A stretch of 41,241 bases of DNA from a virus. Where the stretch lies: IMG/VR virus record IMGVR_UViG_3300044704_000051, positions 1 to 41,241 of that record. One strand, given 5' to 3'. The notes below the pieces were generated by a model, which was not told where the DNA came from, searched no databases, and saw only the letters and a list, made by a program, of their open reading frames with translations. Of the stretch, positions 31,455 to 37,905 are shown one piece after another (the stretch's first letter is position 1; each line of letters starts with the position of its first letter). Made by a program: the position numbers and the translations under genes.

Positions 31455-32225
31455 ATGAGAAACAAACTGTACATAGGAGAGCCTGATATTGAATTACCGC
31501 GTGGTGGTTGCCTTTTGATAGACGGTACGTTGTGGGATGTTCCCGCGTGGCGACGACCGCGGATATTTGACCCGCTCGACAGTTCATTTAATCCGCTCGC
31601 AGACCTCGACTATCGCAAGTCGTGCGACATCGTGGATATTTTCGACGCACTATTTGCGCGCGGGGAAACGACTCTCACGAAAGACATGGGGCTCGAATTT
31701 ATCGCCGACCTGCTCGAACACCGTCCGAAATCTTTTGAGGAATTGGCGGACCTCATACCAGAGCCCGACAAGAAATCTTCGCCTGGGCACACATGGGCGC
31801 ATGGCAAAGTCCGCCGCATCCTGCGCTCCCCTGTTCTCAGAAAAGTATTTTGTGAGCGGCCGAATTTCACATTCAAGCGCGGCTCCGTAAATCAGGCACG
31901 CATTAACCGAGCCGAGCTGGGAACGTTCGACGCAAACGCGCTCGGGTTGTTTCTCATTGCGAACTTTTCCGGTCAGATAATTGTTCCGAACTTCGGCCCC
32001 TATGTCCGACCGTTCCACTCGTCACTGATCGACGAACAGCGGCTCATTGCCGGCGTGCGCACGCTCTCACAGTTGAAGGGCGAATTGCGTGACGCGATGA
32101 TGCTCATGGAAAAGGTAGGGCAAGGATGCACCTACGACGACGCGCAGGAACTCGCCAAGTACGACTGCAAACACCCGCCACATACGGACGGCTACGACAC
32201 ATTCATTAAGTCCGTGATGGCTTGA
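31455..32225 (+). CDS. VirD4/TraG-like protein lacking Walker A
   Basis: 256-aa protein matching the second half of VirD4-like ATPases. FDPLDSSFNPLADLDYRKSCDIVDIFDALFA corresponds to the segment after the nucleotide site, HTWAHGKVRRILRSPVLRKVFCERPNFTFKRG to the all-alpha region, and IIVPNFGPYVRPFHSSLIDEQRLIAGVRTLSQL to the region around Walker B, though the DE pair is not in place. There is no P-loop. Possibly a regulatory or structural partner of the full ATPase at 2265, or a decayed paralogue with preserved frame. The ATG at 31455 lacks a ribosome site; upstream in-frame codons lie in the hairpin zone. Confidence 0.55.
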   Translation: MRNKLYIGEPDIELPRGGCLLIDGTLWDVPAWRRPRIFDPLDSSFNPLADLDYRKSCDIVDIFDALFARGETTLTKDMGLEFIADLLEHRPKSFEELADLIPEPDKKSSPGHTWAHGKVRRILRSPVLRKVFCERPNFTFKRGSVNQARINRAELGTFDANALGLFLIANFSGQIIVPNFGPYVRPFHSSLIDEQRLIAGVRTLSQLKGELRDAMMLMEKVGQGCTYDDAQELAKYDCKHPPHTDGYDTFIKSVMA

Positions 32226-32292
32226 ATGGGCTTGGTGGAAGGGCGCCCCGCGCAGCGGAGTTGACAACCGTTTCAAAACGACGCCGTTCGCG

Positions 32293-32301
32293 TTATCCAC
32301 A
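32293..32301 (+). promoter_or_regulatory. Consensus DnaA box in a candidate origin
   Basis: TTATCCACA is a perfect DnaA recognition site. It is followed by two copies of CGCACAT (32304-32318) and by the partial palindrome GCACAT ... ATGTGTGC (32313-32332). Together they look like a small origin or a DnaA-regulated promoter. Neighbouring structured repeats and the HTH frame add to this. Confidence 0.4.
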
Positions 32302-32326
32302 TGCGCACATCCGCACATATGGTAAT

Positions 32327-32527
32327 GTGTGCATAGGTCGCTTGGGAGTATCGGAAAGCTGGATTAACTCGCGCCTTGTGCGCCTCGACACCAGCACCAG
32401 CGAGTTCTTTGAAAACCGAATATCGACACACGCTGCGCTGAATTGCGATGAAGTGATTGTGTCGGATATATTTTCGGGGGTGCGGCAAATGACACTCTCA
32501 GCCCCGTTGGAACGAGTGTCCGACTGA
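32327..32527 (+). CDS. Possible small HTH protein (ParB-HTH-like)
   Basis: 66-aa frame with GTG start. GRLGVSESWINSRLVRLDTSTSEFFENRISTHAAL reads like the helix-turn-helix of ParB-type proteins (LGxSxSxVxxxLxLL ... IS...AL). There is no ribosome site, and a longer TTG start at 32222 is in frame. Whether it is expressed is uncertain. Confidence 0.3.
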   Translation: MCIGRLGVSESWINSRLVRLDTSTSEFFENRISTHAALNCDEVIVSDIFSGVRQMTLSAPLERVSD

Positions 32528-32548
32528 CACACGGGACGAAGTGCCCCC
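32525..32548. repeat. Repeat of the TGACACACGG ... AGTGCCCCC motif
   Basis: TGACACACGG followed after a short gap by AGTGCCCCC also occurs at 30968-30997. The two copies flank the zinc and VirD4-like genes. Confidence 0.45.
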
Positions 32549-32631
32549 GCAAATGTGAATTAAAAGCATCGAGCCTTCCGCTCCCCCGCTTCACTCGACG
32601 CGGCGGGGCAGAGGGATAATCAAACTTACTT

Positions 32632-32898
32632 ATGAATTTATCTACCATCATTGCAGATGGGTACTTACGAGAGGCATCAAGAAAACGGATTAACGGAAAA
32701 GGGTTTTTTATCTCCTACGTAGTCGCAGGGAGTGGTCCGACAGGTGATGAAACAGCACTCGTAAAGGGAAACAAATTCTACATCCTCAATGGAGACTGGA
32801 CGGAAGAATACCGACCGCTGGTTAAGAAGGGCTACAAGACTTGCAAGAAATTCTTCGACAGCAAAAAAGATGAATACGAGAACTTCTGGTCAGACTGA
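32632..32898 (+). CDS. Hypothetical early protein
   Basis: 88-aa protein MNLSTIIADGYLREASRKRINGKG..., mixed alpha/beta, ending in a charged helix (KTCKKFFDSKKDEYENFWSD). GATAAT lies about 11 bases upstream as a -10. Its lower GC than neighbours hints at separate acquisition. It is first of a run of tightly packed small genes. No family recognised. Confidence 0.6.
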   Translation: MNLSTIIADGYLREASRKRINGKGFFISYVVAGSGPTGDETALVKGNKFYILNGDWTEEYRPLVKKGYKTCKKFFDSKKDEYENFWSD

Positions 32899-32900
32899 TT

Positions 32901-33092
32901 ATGATCACACCTTACACGATCGACACCATCATCTACCGCCACGAACTCGCCTACTTCAAAGGCAAGAGCCTTGCAGATTTCCGCGAGCGAAAAGACCGCC
33001 GTATCTGGGCACACATCCAGCGGTGGTTCACGATGTGGAGCGTTCTAGCGGTGGCATTCATCCAGGCGTTACCAGTTCACACCTTCGCATGA
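32901..33092 (+). CDS. Small protein with C-terminal membrane helix
   Basis: 63-aa protein; a charged N-terminal part, then a hydrophobic segment FTMWSVLAVAFIQALPV near the C-terminus. Its stop overlaps the next ATG (ATGA). Function unknown. Confidence 0.55.
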   Translation: MITPYTIDTIIYRHELAYFKGKSLADFRERKDRRIWAHIQRWFTMWSVLAVAFIQALPVHTFA

Positions 33093-33211
33093 TCGAAACC
33101 CACCACGGTGCAGACCACAAAGACTGTGAACAGTGCCGGACAGAAAAGCTTGCGGACACCATCGCCGACGTTGCGAAGGAGTTAACAGAACCCGAATGGG
33201 ACGAACAATAA
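33089..33211 (+). CDS. Tiny acidic protein with CxxC
   Basis: 40-aa protein MIETHHGADHKDCEQCRTEK..., His/Cys cluster at the N-terminus (possible zinc site) and an acidic tail. Starts inside the previous stop. Confidence 0.5.
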   Translation: MIETHHGADHKDCEQCRTEKLADTIADVAKELTEPEWDEQ

Positions 33212-33215
33212 AAAT

Positions 33216-33329
33216 ATGCACACACGACTTACCGTGAACTTCATAGACGCCTTCGGCGGTTATGCGGTCCCGGTCGCGCTCTTTATCGGCTTCGGCATCG
33301 GAATGGCCGTTTGTTACTTACTTGTATGA
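33216..33329 (+). CDS. Tiny single-pass membrane protein
   Basis: 37-aa protein MHTRLTVNFIDAFGGYAVPV... with one transmembrane helix (YAVPVALFIGFGIGMAVCYLL). TGA overlaps the next ATG. Superinfection exclusion or holin-related roles are possible; nothing specific seen. Confidence 0.5.
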   Translation: MHTRLTVNFIDAFGGYAVPVALFIGFGIGMAVCYLLV

Positions 33330-33493
33330 CACTCACCCCGCAGAACGAGAGGCGGAAAGCGCAGATCATCCGCCAGCTCGAAAAGAAAGCGGTGCCTGGC
33401 AACATCGCTTGGCAGCGCATTGAAGAATTACAAGGCTTCGATGGCGACTACACACCCGCCGACCACGGAATGCATTGGAGCGATAACAACTAA
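33326..33493 (+). CDS. Small hypothetical early protein
   Basis: 55-aa protein MTLTPQNERRKAQIIRQLEKKAV..., helical and basic at first, acidic at the end. Coupled to the previous gene by ATGA. No family recognised. Confidence 0.55.
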   Translation: MTLTPQNERRKAQIIRQLEKKAVPGNIAWQRIEELQGFDGDYTPADHGMHWSDNN

Positions 33494-33509
33494 ACAATAA
33501 ACAACATAT

Positions 33510-34082
33510 ATGTCATTTCTACCTGAAAATTACGAACGTCCCGCAGCATCGGGCGGCAACTACGCAAAATTAGAAGATGGTGCAAACAAGTACCGCATCC
33601 TCTCGGAAGCGATTGTCGGCTGGCAGTATTGGAACACAGAGAACAAGCCAGTACGCCTCACCGAGCGACCAGATGCACTTCCCGAGGATATCCGTCTGGA
33701 AAACGGGAAGCCCGAAAAGATAAAGCATTTCTGGGCGTTCGTCGTGTGGAGCTATCGCGATAGCAAAATCCAAGTCCTCGAACTCACGCAGGTTTCAATT
33801 CAGGGACCGCTTGAAGACTTGGTCATGTCCGAGGACTGGGGCGACCCGCGCGGCTACGACATCACGATAACCAAGAAAGGCCAGAAGCTCGACACCGAAT
33901 ACACGGTGCAGCCGTCCCCGCACAAGGATGCCCCCGTGGAAGCCACTCAAATGCTCAAGACGACGACCGTTGACCTCAAGGCACTGTTCCGTGGTGAAGA
34001 CCCGTTTGGCGCAGCCACGGCCCGCGTAGAGCGCGAGGATCAGGTCGCGGAGAACAACCCGTTCGCTGGCGACTTCAAATAA
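33510..34082 (+). CDS. Predicted phage ssDNA-binding protein
   Basis: 190-aa protein. NYERPAASGGNYAKLEDGANKYRILS followed by GWQYWNTENKPVRL and KHFWAFVVWSYRDSKIQVLELTQ has the look of gp32-like ssDNA-binding OB folds: aromatics, 'KLxDGxNxxRIL' start, and an acidic flexible C-terminus (DPFGAATARVEREDQVAENNPFAGDFK). Position among early genes before a recombination-type gene supports it. Family link is from memory. Confidence 0.6.
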   Translation: MSFLPENYERPAASGGNYAKLEDGANKYRILSEAIVGWQYWNTENKPVRLTERPDALPEDIRLENGKPEKIKHFWAFVVWSYRDSKIQVLELTQVSIQGPLEDLVMSEDWGDPRGYDITITKKGQKLDTEYTVQPSPHKDAPVEATQMLKTTTVDLKALFRGEDPFGAATARVEREDQVAENNPFAGDFK

Positions 34083-34085
34083 CGT

Positions 34086-34445
34086 ATGGAGAAACCCCGT
34101 ACCGAGCAGCAGAACCGAGCGCTGCACAAGTATTTCGACTTGCTTGCACAGGAGCTCAATGGTGCGGGGTTCAACGTCCAGCTTGTCTTAAAGGAAAAGG
34201 TGGACATCGACTGGACGCCCTCACTTGTAAAGGAGGTTCTGTGGCGATCCGCGCAGCGCATCATTCTCGGAAAGGAGAGCACTACTCAGCTCGCAAAGCA
34301 GGAAGATATCGACCGCGTGTACGACCACCTTAACCGTCACCTGTCCGAAAAGTTTGGCGTGCATGTGGAGTTCCCGAGCACCGAGCTTGGATATGCGGAC
34401 ACCGCGCCGCTCAAAAAAGATTATCAACCTCATAAAACACAATGA
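34086..34445 (+). CDS. Conserved phage early protein
   Basis: 119-aa protein beginning MEKPRTEQQNRALHKYFDLLAQ. The pattern 'RTxQQNxALHkyfxlLAxeLNxAGxxxxxvlk', a central 'WTPSLVKEVLWRSAQ' and an ending 'HLSEKFGVHVEFPS' match a conserved phage protein family of unknown function often found near recombination genes (NinB-like has been suggested for such neighbours). Starts four bases after the ssDNA-binding gene. Confidence 0.7.
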   Translation: MEKPRTEQQNRALHKYFDLLAQELNGAGFNVQLVLKEKVDIDWTPSLVKEVLWRSAQRIILGKESTTQLAKQEDIDRVYDHLNRHLSEKFGVHVEFPSTELGYADTAPLKKDYQPHKTQ

Positions 34446-34720
34446 GCACCATCACAGAAGAAGTGCGCGACATCCAGCGATGGAACGCGCAGACCCGTGC
34501 AGTTCTCGCTCACTTGGAGAAGCACGGCGAAATGTACAAGCACGACTGCACACTCGGCAGCGGCTTACCCGGCTACGGTGTCATCGAGCATCCCGGCGCA
34601 CGCATCTTCGATTTGCGCGAGCAGGGCTACCTTATACGAACCGAAAAGCGCCCGACACGTTGGGTGTTGGTCGGTAAACCGGAAGCACAAATGCCGCTTC
34701 CTCTAAAAATCAAACAATGA
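34442..34720 (+). CDS. Small winged-helix phage regulator
   Basis: 92-aa protein; LAHLEKHGEMYKHDC is followed by IFDLREQGYLIRTEKRPTRWVLV, a winged helix seen in small phage HTH proteins. Probably a DNA-binding regulator. ATGA overlaps on both sides couple it to its neighbours. Confidence 0.6.
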   Translation: MSTITEEVRDIQRWNAQTRAVLAHLEKHGEMYKHDCTLGSGLPGYGVIEHPGARIFDLREQGYLIRTEKRPTRWVLVGKPEAQMPLPLKIKQ

Positions 34721-34977
34721 CCTACGACAAATTCAAAGTTATCGAAGCCCTCGGGAGTGAGACACGGTACAAAATCGTTGCGTTGCTACTCACCGGAGCT
34801 GCCGCAGTTGAAACCATCGCGGGTGGCCTCGGCATAGCTCCCTCCGCCGTGTCACAGCAGCTTCGGACGTTGTACAGCGCCGGGATCGTGACGAGCAAAA
34901 AGGACAGCCGGTACAGAATTTATCAGATCGCAAAGTCCGATGCAGGGAAAGCGGCACGGGCGATCATGCGCGTATGA
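34717..34977 (+). CDS. ArsR-type winged-helix regulator
   Basis: 86-aa protein reading as one ArsR-like domain: EALGSETRYKIVALLLTGAAAVETIAGGLGIAPSAVSQQLRTLYSAGIVTSKKDSRYRIYQI. The helix-turn-helix (AxSAVSQQLRTL) and the wing (SKKDSRYRIY) are clear. No metal-binding CxC is seen, so it senses something else or is constitutive. A long inverted repeat begins 12 bases after its stop. Confidence 0.75.
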   Translation: MTYDKFKVIEALGSETRYKIVALLLTGAAAVETIAGGLGIAPSAVSQQLRTLYSAGIVTSKKDSRYRIYQIAKSDAGKAARAIMRV

Positions 34978-34988
34978 ACCGCCAGCAA

Positions 34989-35047
34989 ACACGCCCCGCA
35001 GGAGAAGTAGGCATTGCAACACAGTGCTCTTTTCCTGCGGGGCGTGT
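34989..35047. repeat. 15-bp perfect inverted repeat with structured loop
   Basis: ACACGCCCCGCAGGA pairs exactly with TCCTGCGGGGCGTGT. The 29-base loop holds a second short stem GCATTG / CAGTGC (one G-T). No T run follows. A strong RNA or cruciform element directly after the ArsR-like gene and 33 bases before the next gene. Confidence 0.65.
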
Positions 35048-35080
35048 GCCGTGTACGTTGCCGCTGTAACGAAAAACGAT

Positions 35081-35245
35081 ATGGACGAACAAAGCAAAGA
35101 AAACAACTACGAAATTGAAGTGGCGAACGAGGGTGAATACAACGAGCGCAAATCTTTCAAGACGGTCGCGGTGTTGGAAGGTCGCCAGTACCTAAAACTC
35201 TGCAAAATCATCCTCGACTTCGTTGACAACCCTACTGAGTTATGA
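35081..35245 (+). CDS. Small acidic hypothetical protein
   Basis: 54-aa protein MDEQSKENNYEIEVANEGEY..., acidic N-terminus and a helical C-terminus. Chosen ATG follows the hairpin; no ribosome site is visible. Function unknown. Confidence 0.5.
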   Translation: MDEQSKENNYEIEVANEGEYNERKSFKTVAVLEGRQYLKLCKIILDFVDNPTEL

Positions 35246-35277
35246 CCCACACCGAACGCCGCGAAATATAGATTGTG

Positions 35278-35308
35278 CGTCATTACAATTAACCAAAACA
35301 CCATGAAC
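35278..35308 (+). promoter_or_regulatory. Duplicated promoter/leader, copy 1
   Basis: 31 bases with TACAAT as -10, 13 bases before the ATG at 35303. Matches 35844-35874 in 29 of 31 positions. Confidence 0.6.
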
Positions 35309-35488
35309 AAAAACAGGGAATTGCTCGACGAGTTCATCGCGTATTGCGACGCGCATCCCGAAATGCGGTTCTGGCAGGCGCTCCGAAATTGGTGCGGCTG
35401 GAATTTCGTGTGGGTATCGACGCGGGGCGTAACGGACGAACCGGACTTACGCGATACGTTTTACTGGGAGAAAAACACCCGCGTATGA
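35303..35488 (+). CDS. Small hypothetical protein, cassette 1 first gene
   Basis: 61-aa protein MNKNRELLDEFIAYCDAHPEMRFWQALRNW..., the form of short phage proteins with 'hPExRFWQALrNW' seen in many genomes, function unknown. Overlaps the next gene (ATGA). Confidence 0.65.
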   Translation: MNKNRELLDEFIAYCDAHPEMRFWQALRNWCGWNFVWVSTRGVTDEPDLRDTFYWEKNTRV

Positions 35489-35820
35489 ACCTCGAACAAC
35501 GCATCGCGCGGTGGGCAGTCAGTGATGATACAGGGCTCTCATCGCAGTTTCTCGCGGCGTGTGTGCTCGGTGATCCTGACCTTGCTCGCATCAGTCATCC
35601 CTGTGACCCCAGCGATTTCGGCCGCTGCTATCGCCTCACGCGGCTGCTCACGACAACCGAGTTAACCGAAGCGTTAATCCTCGCGGGTGGATGTAGCAAA
35701 GAATGGGCTGCCGTCGCAGCAAACTGGGGCGATCTATGCGAAATGTACGAAGCAGAGCTGACCGAGAATACGGGCAAGGCTCCACGGCTATACAAGCGAA
35801 TGAAAGAGCTTGGACTGTAA
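35485..35820 (+). CDS. Hypothetical protein, cassette 1 second gene
   Basis: 111-aa protein starting MNLEQRIARWAVSDDTGLSS. Helical with several cysteines; LCEMYEAELTENTGKAPRLYKRMKELGL ends it. It shares its first codons with the gene at 36018. Function unknown. Confidence 0.65.
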   Translation: MNLEQRIARWAVSDDTGLSSQFLAACVLGDPDLARISHPCDPSDFGRCYRLTRLLTTTELTEALILAGGCSKEWAAVAANWGDLCEMYEAELTENTGKAPRLYKRMKELGL

Positions 35821-35843
35821 CACGTCGCAAAATGCATCTTGTC

Positions 35844-35874
35844 CGTCATTACAATTAATCAAAACAACATGAAC
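35844..35874 (+). promoter_or_regulatory. Duplicated promoter/leader, copy 2
   Basis: Near-identical to 35278-35308; TACAAT is 13 bases before the ATG at 35869. Confidence 0.6.
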
Positions 35875-36021
35875 GAAGTCGATAAAGTGAATGCCTGCTG
35901 CTACGCGCTCATCCACATTTGCCGCGAGACGAACGCCGAGGAGATGAAACTCACACAAACAGGTGTGACGCACTTTGGCGAACCTCTCGGAGACTGGGAA
36001 ATAATCGTACGGAAGGTATGA
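35869..36021 (+). CDS. Small hypothetical protein, cassette 2 first gene
   Basis: 50-aa protein MNEVDKVNACCYALIHICRETNAEE..., probably helical with three cysteines, ending in a beta strand (DWEIIVRKV). Overlaps the next gene (ATGA). Confidence 0.6.
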   Translation: MNEVDKVNACCYALIHICRETNAEEMKLTQTGVTHFGEPLGDWEIIVRKV

Positions 36022-36440
36022 ACCTCGAACAACAGGTATGCAGCCTCGACCTCGCAAAGCGGCTGAAAGAGTTGGGGGTGAAGCAGGAGAGCCAATTCTA
36101 TTGGCGTTGTGCCGCCACCCAACACATTAAACGGGCGTCCTATTTGTGGTTCGCTAACGGAGCAATTCTCAAACAAGAAATGCTCGATGCCGCTGGCGAG
36201 GTTTCCGCCTTCACCGTCGCAGAGCTTGGAGAGATGTTGCCGATGTTCGTGAAGGAGGAGAAGTACAGCCTCAGATATTCTTTCTGGACTGCTCGCGTGA
36301 ATGACGGAAATGAATGGGGGTGTGCCTACGAAGGCGAGCACAGCAACCTCGGAGGCTACGTTTTCATTGCCGACACCGAAGCCGACGCTCGCGCCAAGAT
36401 GCTCGTCTACTTACTGGAAAATAAACTCGTCACGGTATGA
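36018..36440 (+). CDS. Conserved phage hypothetical protein, cassette 2 second gene
   Basis: 140-aa protein. MNLEQQVCSLDLAKRLKELGVKQESQFYW is a start shared with a widespread phage/bacterial protein family of unknown function ('LAkrLkeLGVkQeSxFyW'), and AFTVAELGEMLP is also typical. It overlaps genes on both sides by ATGA. Confidence 0.75.
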   Translation: MNLEQQVCSLDLAKRLKELGVKQESQFYWRCAATQHIKRASYLWFANGAILKQEMLDAAGEVSAFTVAELGEMLPMFVKEEKYSLRYSFWTARVNDGNEWGCAYEGEHSNLGGYVFIADTEADARAKMLVYLLENKLVTV

Positions 36441-36586
36441 AGCGAAGCCCACCGAGGAAGCGTAAGAGGTGTCACGTCTGCCGCGCAAAACGCGATGCAA
36501 GAAAAATGGAGAGGTGCTGCTATTCCCCGGATACCGGATGGACGTACCGCTGTGTCGAGGTCTGTATCGGAGAGGCCTTAAAGTAG
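36437..36586 (+). CDS. Small zinc-finger-like basic protein
   Basis: 49-aa protein MKRSPPRKRKRCHVCRAKRD... with C-x-x-C at the start and two further cysteine pairs. Strongly basic, probably nucleic-acid binding. Starts inside the previous stop and ends nine bases from the convergent repressor gene. Confidence 0.6.
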   Translation: MKRSPPRKRKRCHVCRAKRDARKMERCCYSPDTGWTYRCVEVCIGEALK

Positions 36587-36595
36587 CGAGCCTCC

Positions 36596-37027
36596 TCACT
36601 TCTTCGGCTTCGGTTTACGTTTCCGCGGTTTCGGCCTGTTCTCGATCGACGTTGCCACCCCTTCGACAAGAACAACGAGCGCGCGTCGTATCTCGGGATC
36701 GGATATCCGTGAGAAGCTGCCAAAAAGAATCTGTCCCTCGCGCGTGCCGAGAATATCGAGCAGCGCGGGGGATGTTTGCTTATCACCCTCGCCGTCCCAC
36801 CCACCGGGGGCACCCTCGAAGAAATATGCTGCCGGGACTTCAAGCACCTTGCCGATCTCTTGCAACCGACTGGCACCGATACGATTGGTGCCTTTTTCGT
36901 ATTTTTGAATTTGCTGAAATGTCAGGTCGATGTGTGCGCCGAGAACTTGCTGCGCCATCTTCACTTCAATGCGCCGCATGCGGACGCGGCCACCAACGTG
37001 AACATCGACAGGATGGGGGGATTTCAT
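36596..37027 (-). CDS. Cro/CI-like (XRE) repressor
   Basis: 143-aa transcription factor starting MKSPHPVDVHVGGRVRMRR. HTH is LTFQQIQKYEKGTNRIGASRLQEIGKVL. The signature 'LTFQQ(V/I)QKYEKGTNRIGASRL' is that of a common alphaproteobacterial XRE family. It is followed by a C-terminal region (YFFEGAPGG..., LLDILGTREGQILF) and a basic tail. Start 37027 has GGAGG nine bases upstream; a longer start at 37060 lies in the control region. Position, opposite to the early genes, fits the lysogeny repressor. Confidence 0.85.
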   Translation of the reverse strand: MKSPHPVDVHVGGRVRMRRIEVKMAQQVLGAHIDLTFQQIQKYEKGTNRIGASRLQEIGKVLEVPAAYFFEGAPGGWDGEGDKQTSPALLDILGTREGQILFGSFSRISDPEIRRALVVLVEGVATSIENRPKPRKRKPKPKK

Positions 37028-37062
37028 TATGCAACCTCCGTGGAGTCCGCATAGAAACACAA

Positions 37063-37224
37063 ATCTTGATTTCTGTAGGGATGTAAAGCACTGAAATCAC
37101 TAGGCATTTGCTAGACTACCTAAATGGGTTCCACAATCGCGACACAACCCGTTAGATGGCGTAAAGCCTTGCGATTCCCGTATTTCGCGCATCGGACACA
37201 CTTCGGGTTTGCAGAAATCAAGAT
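37063..37224. promoter_or_regulatory. 13-bp inverted repeat pair: operator or resolution site
   Basis: ATCTTGATTTCTG (37063-37075) recurs as its exact reverse complement CAGAAATCAAGAT (37212-37224), 136 bases away. The pair spans the repressor/recombinase divergent region. It may be repressor operators, a res-type site of the serine recombinase, or ends of an inserted unit. Confidence 0.5.
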
Positions 37225-37236
37225 ATTTGTCGCGCT

Positions 37237-37794
37237 ATGAACCTCTATGGCTACGCGCGGGTGAGTACGAACGGGCAGGCGCTTGATGCACAGGTGCAGC
37301 AATTGGAAGCGGCCGGGTGTGCTCGCATTTTCCGGGAGAAGGTAAGCGGCGCTCAGACCGACCGGGCTGAACTTAAAAAGCTGCTCCGCGCGCTCCGTAA
37401 CGGGGATCTCATTCTGGTGACGCGGTTGGACCGTCTGGCCCGTTCCACCCGTGATCTGCTCAACATCCTCGACACAGCGAAGGGCAAGGGAGCGGGTTTC
37501 CGTTCTCTCGCGGAGTCCTGGGCCGACACCACAACGGCGCACGGGCGGCTGTTGCTCACCTTTCTGGGCGGGATGGCCGAGTTCGAGCGTGAACTGATCC
37601 GGGTAAGGACCGCAGAGGGGCGGGCACGGGCGGTTGCGATGGGCGTACGGCTCGGGCGTCGTCCCAAGCTGGACGAGGAGCAGCGCCGTCAGGCATGTGC
37701 CCGGAAGGCAGCGGGCGAGGACGTGGAGGTGATAGCCAGAGACTTCAAAGTGTCGGGGGCAACGATTTCACGGCTGCAGTGCGGACCGCCTTAA
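37237..37794 (+). CDS. Serine recombinase (resolvase/invertase family)
   Basis: 185-aa small serine recombinase. MNLYGYARVSTNGQALDAQVQQLEAAG carries the nucleophile S10; LILVTRLDRLARSTRDLLNI and the conserved E-region (LTFLGGMAEFERELIRVRTAEGRARA) follow, then a C-terminal HTH (KLDEEQRRQACARKAAGEDVEVIARDFKVSGATISRL). Length fits Tn3-type resolvases. It lies between the repressor and the restriction genes and may mark the insertion of that cassette. Its codon use looks more GC-rich than the phage genes. Confidence 0.9.
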   Translation: MNLYGYARVSTNGQALDAQVQQLEAAGCARIFREKVSGAQTDRAELKKLLRALRNGDLILVTRLDRLARSTRDLLNILDTAKGKGAGFRSLAESWADTTTAHGRLLLTFLGGMAEFERELIRVRTAEGRARAVAMGVRLGRRPKLDEEQRRQACARKAAGEDVEVIARDFKVSGATISRLQCGPP

Positions 37795-37905
37795 TCCTAC
37801 AAATGCCGATTTCCATTGATTTTTCGGTTAATGTTCTGTTTTTGTTTCCTTGGTATTGCTCGTAAGTGATTCGTAGGATGCGGCCGGGCGGCGAGGTCGT
37901 GGGCG

